Assembly (NCBI RefSeq): GCF_020880815.1
Contig: NZ_JAJITD010000004.1
Span: 124,001-188,000, forward strand
Length of the DNA: 64,000 nucleotides
Direction of reading: 5' to 3'
Source: Paraburkholderia sejongensis
GTDB lineage: Bacteria; Pseudomonadota; Gammaproteobacteria; Burkholderiales; Burkholderiaceae
Program-made: the position numbers and the translations under genes
Notes under the pieces: model-generated
What the model was told of the DNA's origin: nothing
Databases searched by the model: none
Seen by the model: the letters and a program-made list of their open reading frames with translations, nothing else
In this document: piece after piece, positions 37,596 to 46,524 of the stretch
Layout: every line of letters begins with the position of its first letter
Numbering within the stretch: position 1 is the stretch's first letter

Positions 37596-38561
37596 ATGTC
37601 CACCGTAGCCCTATTCGGCGCAGCCGGCGTCATCGGTCAAAGCATTGCCTCCGCGCTTAGCAGCAAAGGCCGTCCTTATCGCGTCGTCGGCCGTACGGAA
37701 ACCAGCCTGCGCAAGGCATTCGGCGCTGATCCGCTCGCTGAGATCGTCACGTGGAACCCGGATTCGCCCGCCTCCGTGCTGGCCGCAGCAAAGGGAATCG
37801 AGACGCTGATCTATATGGTCGGCGTGAACTACTGGCAGTTCGAACTGCATCCCGAACTGATGCGCAAGACGATCGATGGTGCAGTCGCCGCCGGGGTCAA
37901 AAACATCATCCTGATCGGCACCGTGTACCCGTACGGCATGACAGAAGCGAACCCGGTGCGCGAAGACCACCCACGTGAGCCGCACACGTTCAAGGGCCGC
38001 ATGCGCAAGGCGCAGGAGGATCTACTGATGCAAGCGCATCGCGACGGCCGCGTCAACGCAACGGTCCTGCGCCTGCCGGACTTCTACGGCCCTGGAGTGG
38101 AAGCCAGTTTGCTGCACCGCGCGGCGCAGGCTGCGGTGAACGGCGGCACCGCAGACATGGTCGGGCCGATCGACCGCCCGCACGAGTTCGTTTTCGTACC
38201 CGATGTCGGTCCGGTGGTTGCGCGGCTTGTCGATACTCCCGCGGCGTTCGGGAAGATCTGGAACCTCGCGGGCGCGGGTGTCACGACGCAGCGCGAACTG
38301 GTGTCGGAGATGGAACGCCAGACTGGCAAAAAGCTCAAGTTGCGCGTGGCGGGCAAGATGACGCTTCGACTGATCGGCCTGTTCAACCCTTTCATGCGCG
38401 AGATGGTCGAGATGAACTATCTGATGACCGACCCACTGATCATGGACGATTCGGCGCTGCAGCAACTGATCGGGCCGATCCGCAAAACGTCCTATGTGGA
38501 AGGCATCCGGCAGACGATCGTCGCCGCGTCGAACACCCGTGCGCTGGCCGTCGCAGCGTGA
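37596..38561 (+). CDS. NAD-dependent epimerase/NmrA-like atypical SDR
   Basis: 321 residues. The Rossmann motif GAAGVIG is at residues 8-14, the strand end VVGRTE follows, and a core with GTVYPYGMTEANPVREDHP ends in the extended C-terminal domain. The typical YxxxK catalytic pair of epimerases is not obvious (KGRMRKAQEDL occurs where YGxSK would be), so it may be a binding protein or have a redesigned site. It is the first of two genes; the stop codon is followed 8 bases later by the SRPBCC gene ATG. Substrate unknown. Confidence 0.85.
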   Translation: MSTVALFGAAGVIGQSIASALSSKGRPYRVVGRTETSLRKAFGADPLAEIVTWNPDSPASVLAAAKGIETLIYMVGVNYWQFELHPELMRKTIDGAVAAGVKNIILIGTVYPYGMTEANPVREDHPREPHTFKGRMRKAQEDLLMQAHRDGRVNATVLRLPDFYGPGVEASLLHRAAQAAVNGGTADMVGPIDRPHEFVFVPDVGPVVARLVDTPAAFGKIWNLAGAGVTTQRELVSEMERQTGKKLKLRVAGKMTLRLIGLFNPFMREMVEMNYLMTDPLIMDDSALQQLIGPIRKTSYVEGIRQTIVAASNTRALAVAA

Positions 38562-38569
38562 GGATCGCC

Positions 38570-39139
38570 ATGAACGACTTCACTTCGAGCGCAGTCGCGC
38601 GCCTCATCACCCGTGCGTCGGTTGGTACGGCACTCGTGGTAGTCGCTGTTGTGCTGCTCGCGGCAAGACAGGCGCATGCGGGCCGTTCAGTAAGTATCGA
38701 TCAGGCAGCTTCGGTCGTGTCGCGCCATGACATCGACATCGACGCGCCGCTCTCGACCGTGTGGGCGGTTCAGACAAACATCTCGGCCTGGCCGACGTGG
38801 CGGCCCACCGTGACTGCAGCCCACTTTGACGGGACGCTGGCGGTCGGATCGGCATTCAAATGGGAGGAGGGGGGCTTGAAGATCACGTCGACGATCCAGC
38901 AAATCGTTCCGGAGCGAAGACTCGTCTGGACAGGCCCGGCGCAAGGAATCTTCGCGGTGCATGTGTGGGAGTTCACCGCAACGGGGCGCGGCGTCCACGT
39001 GCACACTGAGGAGTCGTGGAGTGGTGACGTCGTGAGGGCCAACGTCACGACTTTGCAACCGATGCTGGACGGAGCCCTGCGGGATTGGCTGGCGCGGCTC
39101 AAGCAGGTAAGCGAAGCTGACTCGCCGCAACGCCGGTGA
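38570..39139 (+). CDS. SRPBCC-family protein with N-terminal membrane anchor
   Basis: 189 residues. Residues 1-40 contain a hydrophobic segment (TALVVVAVVLLAARQAHA) acting as anchor or cleavable signal. The following START/Bet v1-like domain reads SRHDIDIDAPLSTVWAVQTNISAWPTWRPTVTAAHFDG and GLKITSTIQQIVPERRLVWTGPAQGIFAVHVWEF, the standard SRPBCC hydrophobic-ligand cavity. The ATG at 38570 follows GAGGAT at an adequate distance. It overlaps the epimerase reading frame only if the earlier GTG at 38558 is used. Exported SRPBCC proteins are uncommon and suggest lipid or steroid-like ligand transfer. Confidence 0.8.
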   Translation: MNDFTSSAVARLITRASVGTALVVVAVVLLAARQAHAGRSVSIDQAASVVSRHDIDIDAPLSTVWAVQTNISAWPTWRPTVTAAHFDGTLAVGSAFKWEEGGLKITSTIQQIVPERRLVWTGPAQGIFAVHVWEFTATGRGVHVHTEESWSGDVVRANVTTLQPMLDGALRDWLARLKQVSEADSPQRR

Positions 39140-39485
39140 AACGCTTGGTGAGCGCTTGATTCGAGATATTGTTGCAAATCGTGCGACCTTGGGATTCAGA
39201 CCACGGCCTGTCCTGTAAAACGGCCCTGCGGTCTCAAACTGACCGAGCCGGCGTCCAAGAACTAGACGGCATAGCGAATGATGCTTTGATCTTGAACATT
39301 TGCGACCAACTCGTCCGCACGAGATAACAGCGGCGAGGTCGCCCGCTACGTCGCGGCGGCCGGGTCGTAACGGCCACTTTCAAGGTGGAACGGCTAATCG
39401 TCAGATCTGGCATCGTGGCCTCCGGCCCTTGTCAGGCGAGGCCAAGATCACCGAAGATGGGTGCTCTGCCCATGCTGGGGACGAC
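39140..39485. other. 346-base gap upstream of LuxR-type gene
   Basis: Contains no convincing coding frame; the promoter of the LuxR-type gene would lie here. Confidence 0.4.
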
Positions 39486-40286
39486 ATGCATCCGTTCGCG
39501 AATTCCGCCAATTCAGCGGCGCACGACGACGTCTTTGCACTCTGGGATCGGCTGGCAGAGTTCTCCGCTGGCGAGGGCGATGCCGCGCTGACCCATTTGC
39601 TCACCACGATCTGTGCGATGGTCACGGCACAAAACGCGCTTTGGGCCGTAGTGGTGCGATTGCCTTCGCTCGCGCCAAAGGATCCTTTGTTCGGCTGGCG
39701 TCCACGCCTGGTTCGGCTCCTGCATCCGGTACCCGCGATGGTCGCTTCCGTGCAGGAGCAATTCGACACGCTCTGGTCGGGCAACGTCGACGCGTCACAC
39801 GTCGTGGCCGCGTCGGGAAACGAGCCATTCCGAGCCAACCTGCTCTTCGAGGCGATGCCTGCTGAGTGGTTTGAAGGTGAGCACTATCGCCGCCACTACC
39901 TCGAAGTCGGTCATGGCGACAGCATCCAGGTGCGTTGCTCGCTCAACGACGATGTACGGATTCACCTCTTCGTGTTTCGCGATGTGCAGGCGCCGCGATT
40001 CTCCGCGCCGGATCTCGAGCTTCTGGGCTTCGTGATGCATGGGCTGAGATGGTACTGCCGGCAGCAACTGCTCAGCCACGGCCTGCTGATCGCCGACGCT
40101 CCTCTGACGTCGGCCGAACGAAGGGTGCTACTGGGCGTGCTCGACGGACTCACGGAAAAGCAGATCGCGCAGAAGCTCGGCCAAAGTCCAAACACGACGC
40201 ATGTCCATATCAGGTCGATCTACACCAAATTCAACGTCGCGAGTCGTTCAACGCTCACCGCACTGTGGCTCGGCAAGTTGAGATAG
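39486..40286 (+). CDS. LuxR-family (GerE-type) transcriptional regulator
   Basis: 266 residues from the ATG at 39486 (MHPFANSANSAAHDDVFALWDRLAEF). The N-terminal 190 residues look like a GAF/PAS-like sensing domain without a recognisable autoinducer-binding signature, and the C-terminal part is a clear LuxR helix-turn-helix: LTSAERRVLLGVLDGLTEKQIAQKLGQSPNTTHVHIRSIYTKFNVASR. It is not a quorum-sensing LuxR with confidence; the class without acyl-homoserine lactone pocket is common in Burkholderia. No adjacent synthase is present. Confidence 0.88.
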   Translation: MHPFANSANSAAHDDVFALWDRLAEFSAGEGDAALTHLLTTICAMVTAQNALWAVVVRLPSLAPKDPLFGWRPRLVRLLHPVPAMVASVQEQFDTLWSGNVDASHVVAASGNEPFRANLLFEAMPAEWFEGEHYRRHYLEVGHGDSIQVRCSLNDDVRIHLFVFRDVQAPRFSAPDLELLGFVMHGLRWYCRQQLLSHGLLIADAPLTSAERRVLLGVLDGLTEKQIAQKLGQSPNTTHVHIRSIYTKFNVASRSTLTALWLGKLR

Positions 40287-41153
40287 TGAACTGCAGGCGC
40301 TGGTGTTGCAGGCAACGATGCAAAGCCGCCGTCTGCCCGAAGTTTGCGAGTTCATCCGGAGTGCGAACATCGCGTCGCCACGCTGGCCGTCCGAACCAGA
40401 CGGGAGAGATGCCTCGGCACGCGGTGGACGACGCTCAAGCGATCACCTGTTCAGGTTATGTTCGGACGCCAGCGAATCACCTACGATCAGATCCATACCC
40501 GTAGCGTGTTGCAAGGCTTCCGCCGCCATTTCGTCGGGTCTCCCGGACCCGATGGGCTTTGAGGTTATCAAACACGGTCGCCACGGAAAACAGTAGAAGC
40601 CGCACGTGTCATTCGCAAGGGAAGTCGCTCTTCGAGCGCTATTGATGACGAGCGCTCAGCGATGTTCCCCGCTTGAGGAGCCGCGAGATGAGCTACCCGA
40701 CCGGAGCCGTAACCGTTGTGACCTGCTGTGTGTTCACGGCGATCGCCACCGCCGGATTTCAGTGCTGTATTGCCGCGACCGCTAACGCCGATTTCGATTC
40801 CGGGCTGGATGACTACGTTCAGGTGTCCCATGCTTCAGGAAACACGCCGTTTCCGCGCATCACCCCGTCGAAGATTCCTTTTGCAACGCAGCCAGCACTT
40901 GATGACTCGCTTGCTCTTTGCATGCCCGACCTCTATTGCTCACTCGAAGTGCGATAACACCGTCGGCTTGGGCGCACTCAGCGACAAGACAGGAACATTT
41001 AAGGCGGGTCTTTGCTCACAGGCCCGTGCCCAGATCCGCAATTGAATGAGGTTATTAAATCAAGGCGCTCAACGCCGAGCGGTCGACTCGGGTCCGAGCC
41101 GCGCGATAGCAGCACCAACTGAGGACCTGTCGCGACACCTTAAAGGAGCGACC
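40287..41153. other. 867-base gap with one doubtful small ORF
   Basis: Apart from 40688-40957, no frame on either strand has coding character. The part just before 41154 carries the ribosome site (AAAGGAGCG) of the CBS-BON gene. Confidence 0.4.
40688..40957 (+). CDS. Small exported-type hypothetical ORF
   Basis: 89 codons from ATG with GAGGAG 7 bases upstream. The first 30 residues, MSYPTGAVTVVTCCVFTAIATAGFQC, resemble a hydrophobic signal segment, and several cysteines follow (QCCIAA, LCMPDLYC). No family recognised; expression is uncertain. Confidence 0.35.
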   Translation: MSYPTGAVTVVTCCVFTAIATAGFQCCIAATANADFDSGLDDYVQVSHASGNTPFPRITPSKIPFATQPALDDSLALCMPDLYCSLEVR

Positions 41154-41846
41154 ATGCTCGCACGCCACATCATGAAGACGTCCGTCGTTACCGCAGCACC
41201 GAACATGACGATCCACGAGACCGCAAGACTTCTCATCGTCAACCATATCAGCGGCATGCCGGTCGTTGACGCGATCGGAAGGATCGTCGGCATTGTCTGT
41301 CATAGCGACCTGCTGCATCGGGTAGAGAATGGCACCAGCCGTGACAAGCGTCAGCGGTGGACCGAGTTTCTGTGGTCATCGCCTCGCGGGCAGGCGGCAA
41401 GGTATGTGAAGGAGCACGGACGTTACGTCAGCGACATCATGTGTCGCAACGTGATCTCGATTCCTGAGGACATGCCCCTCGCGCAGATCGCGGATCTCAT
41501 GGAGCGCCGGCATCTAAAACTGGTGCCGGTGCTGAAACACGGCAAGTTGGTCGGAATCGTCAGCCGCTCAAATCTGATCTGTACGCTCGTTTCCGTTGCA
41601 GCAGCCGTGGACTCGGCGTCTCGCGACGATGCAAGTCTACGCGACGCGATAGCACGGGAAATGCACGGGCAACGCTGGGGGCTTCCGAAGCAGTGCGTGC
41701 GGGTCAACGAAGGCGTCGCACATCTATGGGGCGTGATCGAGAGCGAGGAGGAGAAACGCGCGATTCAGATTGCTGCCGAGGGCGTCGCGGGCATCAAGCG
41801 CGTGGAATATCACCTTGAGTTTCCAAGCGTGATTCCGGCGCTGTAG
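41154..41846 (+). CDS. CBS-domain pair with C-terminal BON domain
   Basis: 230 residues from the ATG at 41154 (MLARHIMKTSVVTAAPNMTIHETARLLIVNHISGMPVVD). Two CBS motifs (residues about 1-62 and 85-140; second: VSDIMCRNVISIPEDMPLAQIADLMERRHLKLVPVLKHGKLVGIVSRSNLI) form a Bateman module that binds adenine nucleotides. The C-terminal 75 residues have the BON pattern (LRDAIAREMHGQRWG, VRVNEGVAHLWGVIESEEEKRAIQIAAEGVAGIKRVEYHL). BON domains usually contact membranes, so the protein may couple energy status to envelope events. AAAGGAG precedes the start. Confidence 0.9.
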   Translation: MLARHIMKTSVVTAAPNMTIHETARLLIVNHISGMPVVDAIGRIVGIVCHSDLLHRVENGTSRDKRQRWTEFLWSSPRGQAARYVKEHGRYVSDIMCRNVISIPEDMPLAQIADLMERRHLKLVPVLKHGKLVGIVSRSNLICTLVSVAAAVDSASRDDASLRDAIAREMHGQRWGLPKQCVRVNEGVAHLWGVIESEEEKRAIQIAAEGVAGIKRVEYHLEFPSVIPAL

Positions 41847-41859
41847 CTTTCACACGGCG

Positions 41860-42077
41860 GAAGCAAGCGTGCAGTCGATTCGATCTGGGTGTGCGGACCA
41901 GGAAAGCCCGAATATTGAACGTAGGCAGATCCCGCACGTGGGACGAAAGCTGCAGCGCATGCGTATCGCCCAAATTTCCTTCAGCTTCAGCGGTGGCTTC
42001 TGGCCGGTCAATCGCCCCTTATTCCACGGTACCCGCGTCGGGGCGGTGCGTGTTGATGGAACAGCATCTTCCAACAT
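41860..42077 (-). pseudogene. Tyrosine recombinase/integrase N-terminal relic
   Basis: From the ATG at 42077 the minus strand reads MLEDAVPSTR and then PWNKGRLTGQKPPLKLKEIWAIR, a well-known start of a small tyrosine recombinase common in beta-proteobacteria (PWNKGKLIGQKPPLRLKDIWAIRIRLQL type). After IR a single-base loss shifts the frame; the shifted frame continues LQL-SHVRDLPTFNIRAF, matching the same protein (LQLxxRxRDLALFNLAID). About 70 of the roughly 200 residues are left and the catalytic C-terminal half is gone. Confidence 0.7.
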
Positions 42078-42335
42078 CCTGCGTTGAGTGACAGAACCGC
42101 CATTGCCAGATGTTGCGGCTAATAGGCCAGGCGCTTCATATGCGCTTGCTTCATATGCGCTTGCTTCATAAGTTTGCTCGGTCATGGAGCGCGCCCACGC
42201 ATAGCCAAATAATCCGGATCCGATAACGACGCAGTTGCCGCATTCTTTTGCGGCGCCCGGAATATCTCTTCCTCCAGCCCGTTTATTCCACACGTATCTC
42301 ACGGCATCCGATTTGCCCATTTCACCCCGCCACAT
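42078..42335 (-). pseudogene. Decayed dehydrogenase N-terminus with tandem repeat
   Basis: On the minus strand, CGNCVVIGSGLFGYAWARSMTEQ (roughly 42175-42245) is a Rossmann motif resembling 3-hydroxyacyl-CoA dehydrogenase starts (VIGSGLIGRAWA). It runs into a repeat-encoded EASAY EASAY stretch and then out of frame. Probably a remnant fused to the recombinase relic by a deletion. The parental gene is a guess. Confidence 0.4.
42133..42170. repeat. 15-base tandem repeat, 2.5 copies
   Basis: Units GCTTCATATGCGCTT at 42133-42147 and 42148-42162, followed by the first 8 bases of a third (42163-42170). It keeps the reading frame of the minus strand and encodes repeated EASAY. Confidence 0.7.
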
Positions 42336-42499
42336 CGTATCGCGGCTTGCCTACCGCGAGGCAGCGTCACGCTCCGTGACAGGCGACCCGCTGCCCCGAC
42401 CATCGACACCCTGCGAGTCACTTTCAATGGAGGTCAAGCCACACATCATTAGATAACTGCAAATCTGTCCGTCGAAGCGGATCAACCCGAGGAGGAATC

Positions 42500-43966
42500 A
42501 TGAAATCGTTATTCAAGCCCCGCAGCTTCAGACCACTGGGTTCTCGTGCTGCCTGCCTGTCCGTTGCCGCGTTCATCGCCACGTTGGCCGCAGGCGAGGC
42601 ATGCGCGGAACAGCCGCCAGCACCTTGTCATCCAAATCCGAACGCTGCCGCCGACGGTGCTCTGGTGCGCCAGCGCGGCGACATCGCGAACCTGCCGGAT
42701 CCGCTGCAGGACATTCTCGAAAGAATGGCCGAGCGGCCCCATTCCTATTTGCCGATTCAGGCCTTTGCCGAGGCCGACAAACCAAGCCAGCTATTCCAGT
42801 ATTACCTGCTGTCCACGACAGGATTCGAACCGAATCCGTTCACCGCCCGATTCCCGGGCATCAACGACAAGGCGATGCTGACGGCAACTGGCGCCGACTG
42901 CGGTTTGCCAACCATCGGTGCGGTGCGTCTCGTGGTCGAACCGAAACCTGGGCTGCCCACTGATCCGAACAACGTCCGCGCGTTCATCGATGTCTTTACC
43001 GACCTCTCGTATCTGTTTGTGATCAACAACGAAAGCGGCTGGTACGAGGGCTGGATGATCCACGATTTGCGAGTGCCGGATATCGCCCCGCCCCGACCCG
43101 ACGGACACGCCCAGTTCGGCACGATGACAAGCGCGGACGCGGCTGCCTTGCAGGCGATTGGCAGCCACAACAACCTCCCAGGGCGGCTGTTCACAATGGA
43201 TGGCAAGGCCCCGCGCTTGCCCGATGCTTACGATCACTTCCCTGACCGCCAGACCAATATCGTGCCGATCCAGCTAAGCATGGGGGCGGTCAACTGCATG
43301 CAGCAGTCTGATTGTCATGGCTACTGGGAATTCAACTACACCACCAACTGGACCCATCCACCCTATGAGTTACCTTTTACCGGCGGTATCCCCGGTACCT
43401 TCGAGGCGGGCAAACTTGGCGCGCTGTCGTCATTGATTCCGGGCTCGGGACCCGCAGGCGTGAAAAACAGTGCGATCGACTATGGTGACGATCCGAACAA
43501 TGCGGCTCCGCTCGGTGGTGCGGGTCCGCGCGACCCCGACCGCTTTGACGCGGATGCCGATAACCAGCGGGAGTACCGGCAACGCTTCATCCCGAGCGGA
43601 CTGGCTCACGAAATTTACCTGGACACCTATGTGCGATTGGCATCGTTCGAGCATGGCACACCGTTCCCGCAGCGCCTGTATGACGCCTATGTGGCCGAAG
43701 TCAAACGGGTTGATACCAATGGCGACGGCGTCATATCCGCGAGCGAGGGAGATGTCGATACAGCTAGCGATGGGTTCCCGGACAATTCCCGCCTGTTTTT
43801 ACCGGCGACTTCGTTCCGTCGCTTTGCCGTGACGCGCGAAATCAATGACGGTTTGCTGGCACCCCGGTTCGCGCCTAGTCAGCGAGCCTGGGTATTGACG
43901 GGCGGTGCCAACACCGTCAACCCACCTCGACCGGCATCTACGGGTCGCGATAGCGACGACCGTTGA
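42500..43966 (+). CDS. Large exported protein with EF-hand-like loop, unknown family
   Basis: 488 residues with a signal peptide (MKSLFKPRSFRPLGSRAACLSVAAFIATLAAGEACA) of about 36 residues and a strong ribosome site (GAGGAGGAATC). The mature part has paired cysteines (PPAPCHP, DCGLP, NCMQQSDCHGYW), aromatic-rich beta segments (ESGWYEGWMIHDLRV, YWEFNYTTNWTHPPYELPFTGG) and, near the C-terminus, DTNGDGVISASEGDVD, a good calcium-binding EF-hand or dockerin-type loop (about residue 411-426). I do not recognise the whole; no catalytic motif is evident. It stands alone, downstream of decayed genes, and ends before the D-arginine locus. Predicted periplasmic or secreted. Confidence 0.8.
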   Translation: MKSLFKPRSFRPLGSRAACLSVAAFIATLAAGEACAEQPPAPCHPNPNAAADGALVRQRGDIANLPDPLQDILERMAERPHSYLPIQAFAEADKPSQLFQYYLLSTTGFEPNPFTARFPGINDKAMLTATGADCGLPTIGAVRLVVEPKPGLPTDPNNVRAFIDVFTDLSYLFVINNESGWYEGWMIHDLRVPDIAPPRPDGHAQFGTMTSADAAALQAIGSHNNLPGRLFTMDGKAPRLPDAYDHFPDRQTNIVPIQLSMGAVNCMQQSDCHGYWEFNYTTNWTHPPYELPFTGGIPGTFEAGKLGALSSLIPGSGPAGVKNSAIDYGDDPNNAAPLGGAGPRDPDRFDADADNQREYRQRFIPSGLAHEIYLDTYVRLASFEHGTPFPQRLYDAYVAEVKRVDTNGDGVISASEGDVDTASDGFPDNSRLFLPATSFRRFAVTREINDGLLAPRFAPSQRAWVLTGGANTVNPPRPASTGRDSDDR

Positions 43967-44154
43967 ATCAACTCGTCGACGTGACGGGATGTGTTCTGAG
44001 TTGTGAGCGATTACAGTGTCCGTCTGGTCCCGATCAGGAAAAGAACACACATAGGCGGCGCGTCGGGACCCCAGCGTTTGCGCGGCCCGTCGACCTTCAC
44101 AAAAGTCGATCGCAGGCCGCCCACCCAGGTCTTTGGTGCCGGCCGCTCCCACCG

Positions 44155-45399
44155 CTAACTACGAAACCTTTCAGCGCGAAACGGACGCGCATCCGCACAG
44201 GTCGGTGTCCCGGTCATCATCTCCGCCAGCAGTCGCCCGGTCACGGGCCCCAGGGTCAGGCCGTGGTGGGCGTGACCGAATGCAAACCACAACCCGGGAT
44301 GACGCGGCGCGCGCCCAATGACTGGACGCATGTCTGGCGTGCAAGGACGCAGGCCGAGCCACGGACTCGCGTCGAGTCGCTCACCCAGACCGAAGCTCGG
44401 CCGGGCGGTGCGCTCCGCGCGTTCGAGCTGGATGCCCGTCGGCCTGGCGTCACGCTGTGCGATCTCGACGCCCGTGGTCAGCCGCAGGCGTCCTTCCATC
44501 GGTGCCACCACGTAGCCCTGCTCCGCGTCGACGAACGGCATCGACAGCATCTGTCGAGTGGGACGGTAGTGCATGTGATAGCCGCGCTTCGCGCGCAAAG
44601 GAATGCGATAACCAAGCGGCGCGAAAACGCGGTCAGACCATGAACCGAGTGCCACCACGACCTCTTTCGCGCTGATCCGGCCCGCCACTGTCTGAACCGT
44701 CCACGCGTCCGCTTGTGCCGTCAGCGTGGCGGCGTCGCCGGCGAACACCGTCCCGCCGCCTGCTTCGAAAAGACCCGCATAACCTTTGGTCAGGGCTCCG
44801 GGATTGACGATGCTCTTCGGGTCCTGCCAATGCAGCGCGCCACAAAAGCTGTCCGCGAGGCCCGGCTCGCGCGCGGCCAGCGCCGCCGCATCCAGTACCG
44901 CGAGCCGCAAGCCATAGGTCCTGGCGGTCGTTGCGGCGACCGCCGCCTGCCGCGAAAATTCCGCCGGGGTGCGATAGGCGTCGATCCAGCCGCTGTCGCG
45001 AACGAGATGACCGAGTTGCGCGCGCTCGATGAGCCGATCATGTTCCGCGACGCTTTGCCGGATCAACGGCAACATGTCGCGTGCGGCGGCCACCAATCGC
45101 GCGGGCGACGATTCCCACCAGAAGCGCGCCAGCCAGCTCGCAAAGTGCGGCAACGCCCGGTAGTCCCAGTACAGGTCGGTCGAACGATTCTTCGCATAGC
45201 GCAGCAACGTGCTGAAGTCGCGCGGAAAACCGTACGGAACGACCGAGGAGCTTTCAAGCAGCCCCGCGTTGCCGAAACTGGTCTCTTCGCCTGGAGCGCG
45301 CCGGTCCACCAGTGCCACCCGGCGGCCGCGGTCCTGCAACTGCAGCGCGGCCGATACGCCGACAATTCCGGCGCCCAGCACTATCACATCGAAATCCAT
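44155..45399 (-). CDS. dauA: FAD-dependent D-amino acid dehydrogenase (DauA/DadA-like)
   Basis: 414 residues. The FAD motif VIVLGAGIVGVSAALQL is at residues 5-21 and the second nucleotide-contact region GSWSD is near residue 260; the C-terminal dinucleotide-binding tail GHAHHGLTLGPVTGRLLAEMM is conserved in DAO-family dehydrogenases. It oxidises a D-amino acid to the 2-oxo acid with electrons passed to quinones. In P. aeruginosa DauA acts on D-arginine beside DauB and DauR; relatives of all three are found here within 4.3 kb. General DadA (D-alanine) activity is the alternative. The stop lies 98 bases from the binding-protein gene on the same strand. Confidence 0.85.
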   Translation of the reverse strand: MDFDVIVLGAGIVGVSAALQLQDRGRRVALVDRRAPGEETSFGNAGLLESSSVVPYGFPRDFSTLLRYAKNRSTDLYWDYRALPHFASWLARFWWESSPARLVAAARDMLPLIRQSVAEHDRLIERAQLGHLVRDSGWIDAYRTPAEFSRQAAVAATTARTYGLRLAVLDAAALAAREPGLADSFCGALHWQDPKSIVNPGALTKGYAGLFEAGGGTVFAGDAATLTAQADAWTVQTVAGRISAKEVVVALGSWSDRVFAPLGYRIPLRAKRGYHMHYRPTRQMLSMPFVDAEQGYVVAPMEGRLRLTTGVEIAQRDARPTGIQLERAERTARPSFGLGERLDASPWLGLRPCTPDMRPVIGRAPRHPGLWFAFGHAHHGLTLGPVTGRLLAEMMTGTPTCADARPFRAERFRS

Positions 45400-45496
45400 A
45401 AACTCGCTTCGCTTTTTCTGTCAGGACTGGACGCCCGGCTGCCGCATTTTGCGCGGCAAGCCGGTGCGAAACCTCCGGCGCCGGCTCGTGGATCCG

Positions 45497-46285
45497 TTAC
45501 TTCGCAATAATGTCGCTGTTGAAATACTTCTGCGAAAGACTGCTCAATGTGCCGTCTTTCTTCAGCGCGTCGAGCGCGGCATTGACTTTCGCGATCAGCG
45601 CCTTGTCGGCCTTGCGCATACCCCAGCCGGTGCCCTCGCCGAGCGTTGCGGGATCGCTGAGCGGCTTGCCGGCGATCGCATACTCGTGACCCGCGGGCTT
45701 GCCGAGGAAACCGTCCTGCGCGGTTTGCGCTTCCTGAACGGCGGCGTCGAGGCGCCCACCAACCAGGTCGGCATAGATCTGATCCTGGTCCGGGTACGAG
45801 ACGACCGTTACGCCGGCATTCGCCCAGTGAGCTTTGAGGAAATCCTCCTGGGACGACCCCTGCAATACGCCCACCCGTTTACCCTGGAGACTTTTCACGT
45901 CGGGCAGCAGGCCGGATCCGCGCCGGGCCACCATCACGATCGGCACGATGTAGATCGGCTTCGTGAATTCGATCGACTGACGGCGCTTTTCCGTGATGTT
46001 CATCGCGGAATTGATCACGTCGAATTTGCGGGCCTCCAATGCGGGAATCAGCCCATCGAACGCATTTTCGACCCATACGCACTTCACGCCGAGCTTCGTG
46101 CAAACGGCATTGCCGAGGTCGACGTCGAAGCCCTGCAGTTGCCCGCTCGGCGACTTGCTTTCGAACGGCGGGTAGGCTGCCTCGATGCCGAAGCGCAAGG
46201 TGTCCTGAGCCTGCGCGCCGACGGCCCCGAGCGAGCCCGCCAACGCAGCGGCGACGATAAGTGAAAGTTGAAACTTCCGAAACAT
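45497..46285 (-). CDS. Periplasmic amino acid-binding protein (ABC importer, family 3)
   Basis: 262 residues: a cleavable signal MFRKFQLSLIVAAALAGSLGAVGAQA, then the family-3 solute-binding pattern TLRFGIEAAYPPFESKSPSGQLQGFDVDLGNAVCTKLG, with the ligand Asp/Arg pockets of the lysine-arginine-ornithine type (INSAMNITEKRRQSIEFT) and the hinge GKRVGVLQGSSQEDFL. No permease or ATPase gene is adjacent, so it must share an importer encoded elsewhere. It lies directly upstream of the FAD dehydrogenase (possible operon) and divergent from the DauB-like gene, which suggests import of a basic D-amino acid. Confidence 0.9.
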   Translation of the reverse strand: MFRKFQLSLIVAAALAGSLGAVGAQAQDTLRFGIEAAYPPFESKSPSGQLQGFDVDLGNAVCTKLGVKCVWVENAFDGLIPALEARKFDVINSAMNITEKRRQSIEFTKPIYIVPIVMVARRGSGLLPDVKSLQGKRVGVLQGSSQEDFLKAHWANAGVTVVSYPDQDQIYADLVGGRLDAAVQEAQTAQDGFLGKPAGHEYAIAGKPLSDPATLGEGTGWGMRKADKALIAKVNAALDALKKDGTLSSLSQKYFNSDIIAK

Positions 46286-46405
46286 GAGAGATCCCCTGGG
46301 TGTTTGGTCGACGACAATTGAGGACATGCGTGACGGTTGGCCGACCCGCTCCGAGACATCGCATGAGGCATGCTGACACGCCGGCCTCACATCTGCTCTG
46401 GATGG

Positions 46406-46469
46406 ACAGTCTATTCTGGACAAATATAAAAGCAAGTAATTTTCATAATAAATGTCCAGATTGGACTGT
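46406..46469. promoter_or_regulatory. 17-base inverted repeat in the divergent D-arginine promoter
   Basis: ACAGTCTATTCTGGACA (46406-46422) is matched in reverse complement by TGTCCAGATTGGACTGT (46453-46469) with 15 of 17 bases, separated by a 30-base A/T-rich spacer. It lies between the binding-protein and cyclodeaminase-like genes. It is a strong candidate operator for the DauR-like regulator encoded downstream. Confidence 0.6.
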
Positions 46470-46524
46470 TTGACTTAGAATCGCCTCACCGCCGAACCCC
46501 GGCAACGTTTTGGAGTGCAGTTCA

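Noticed and set aside
39486..40286. Quorum-sensing LuxR
   Set aside because: No recognisable acyl-homoserine lactone pocket and no synthase gene nearby; only the helix-turn-helix is clear.
42133..42170. CRISPR-like or phage repeat
   Set aside because: Units are adjacent without spacers and number only 2.5; it is a simple tandem repeat.
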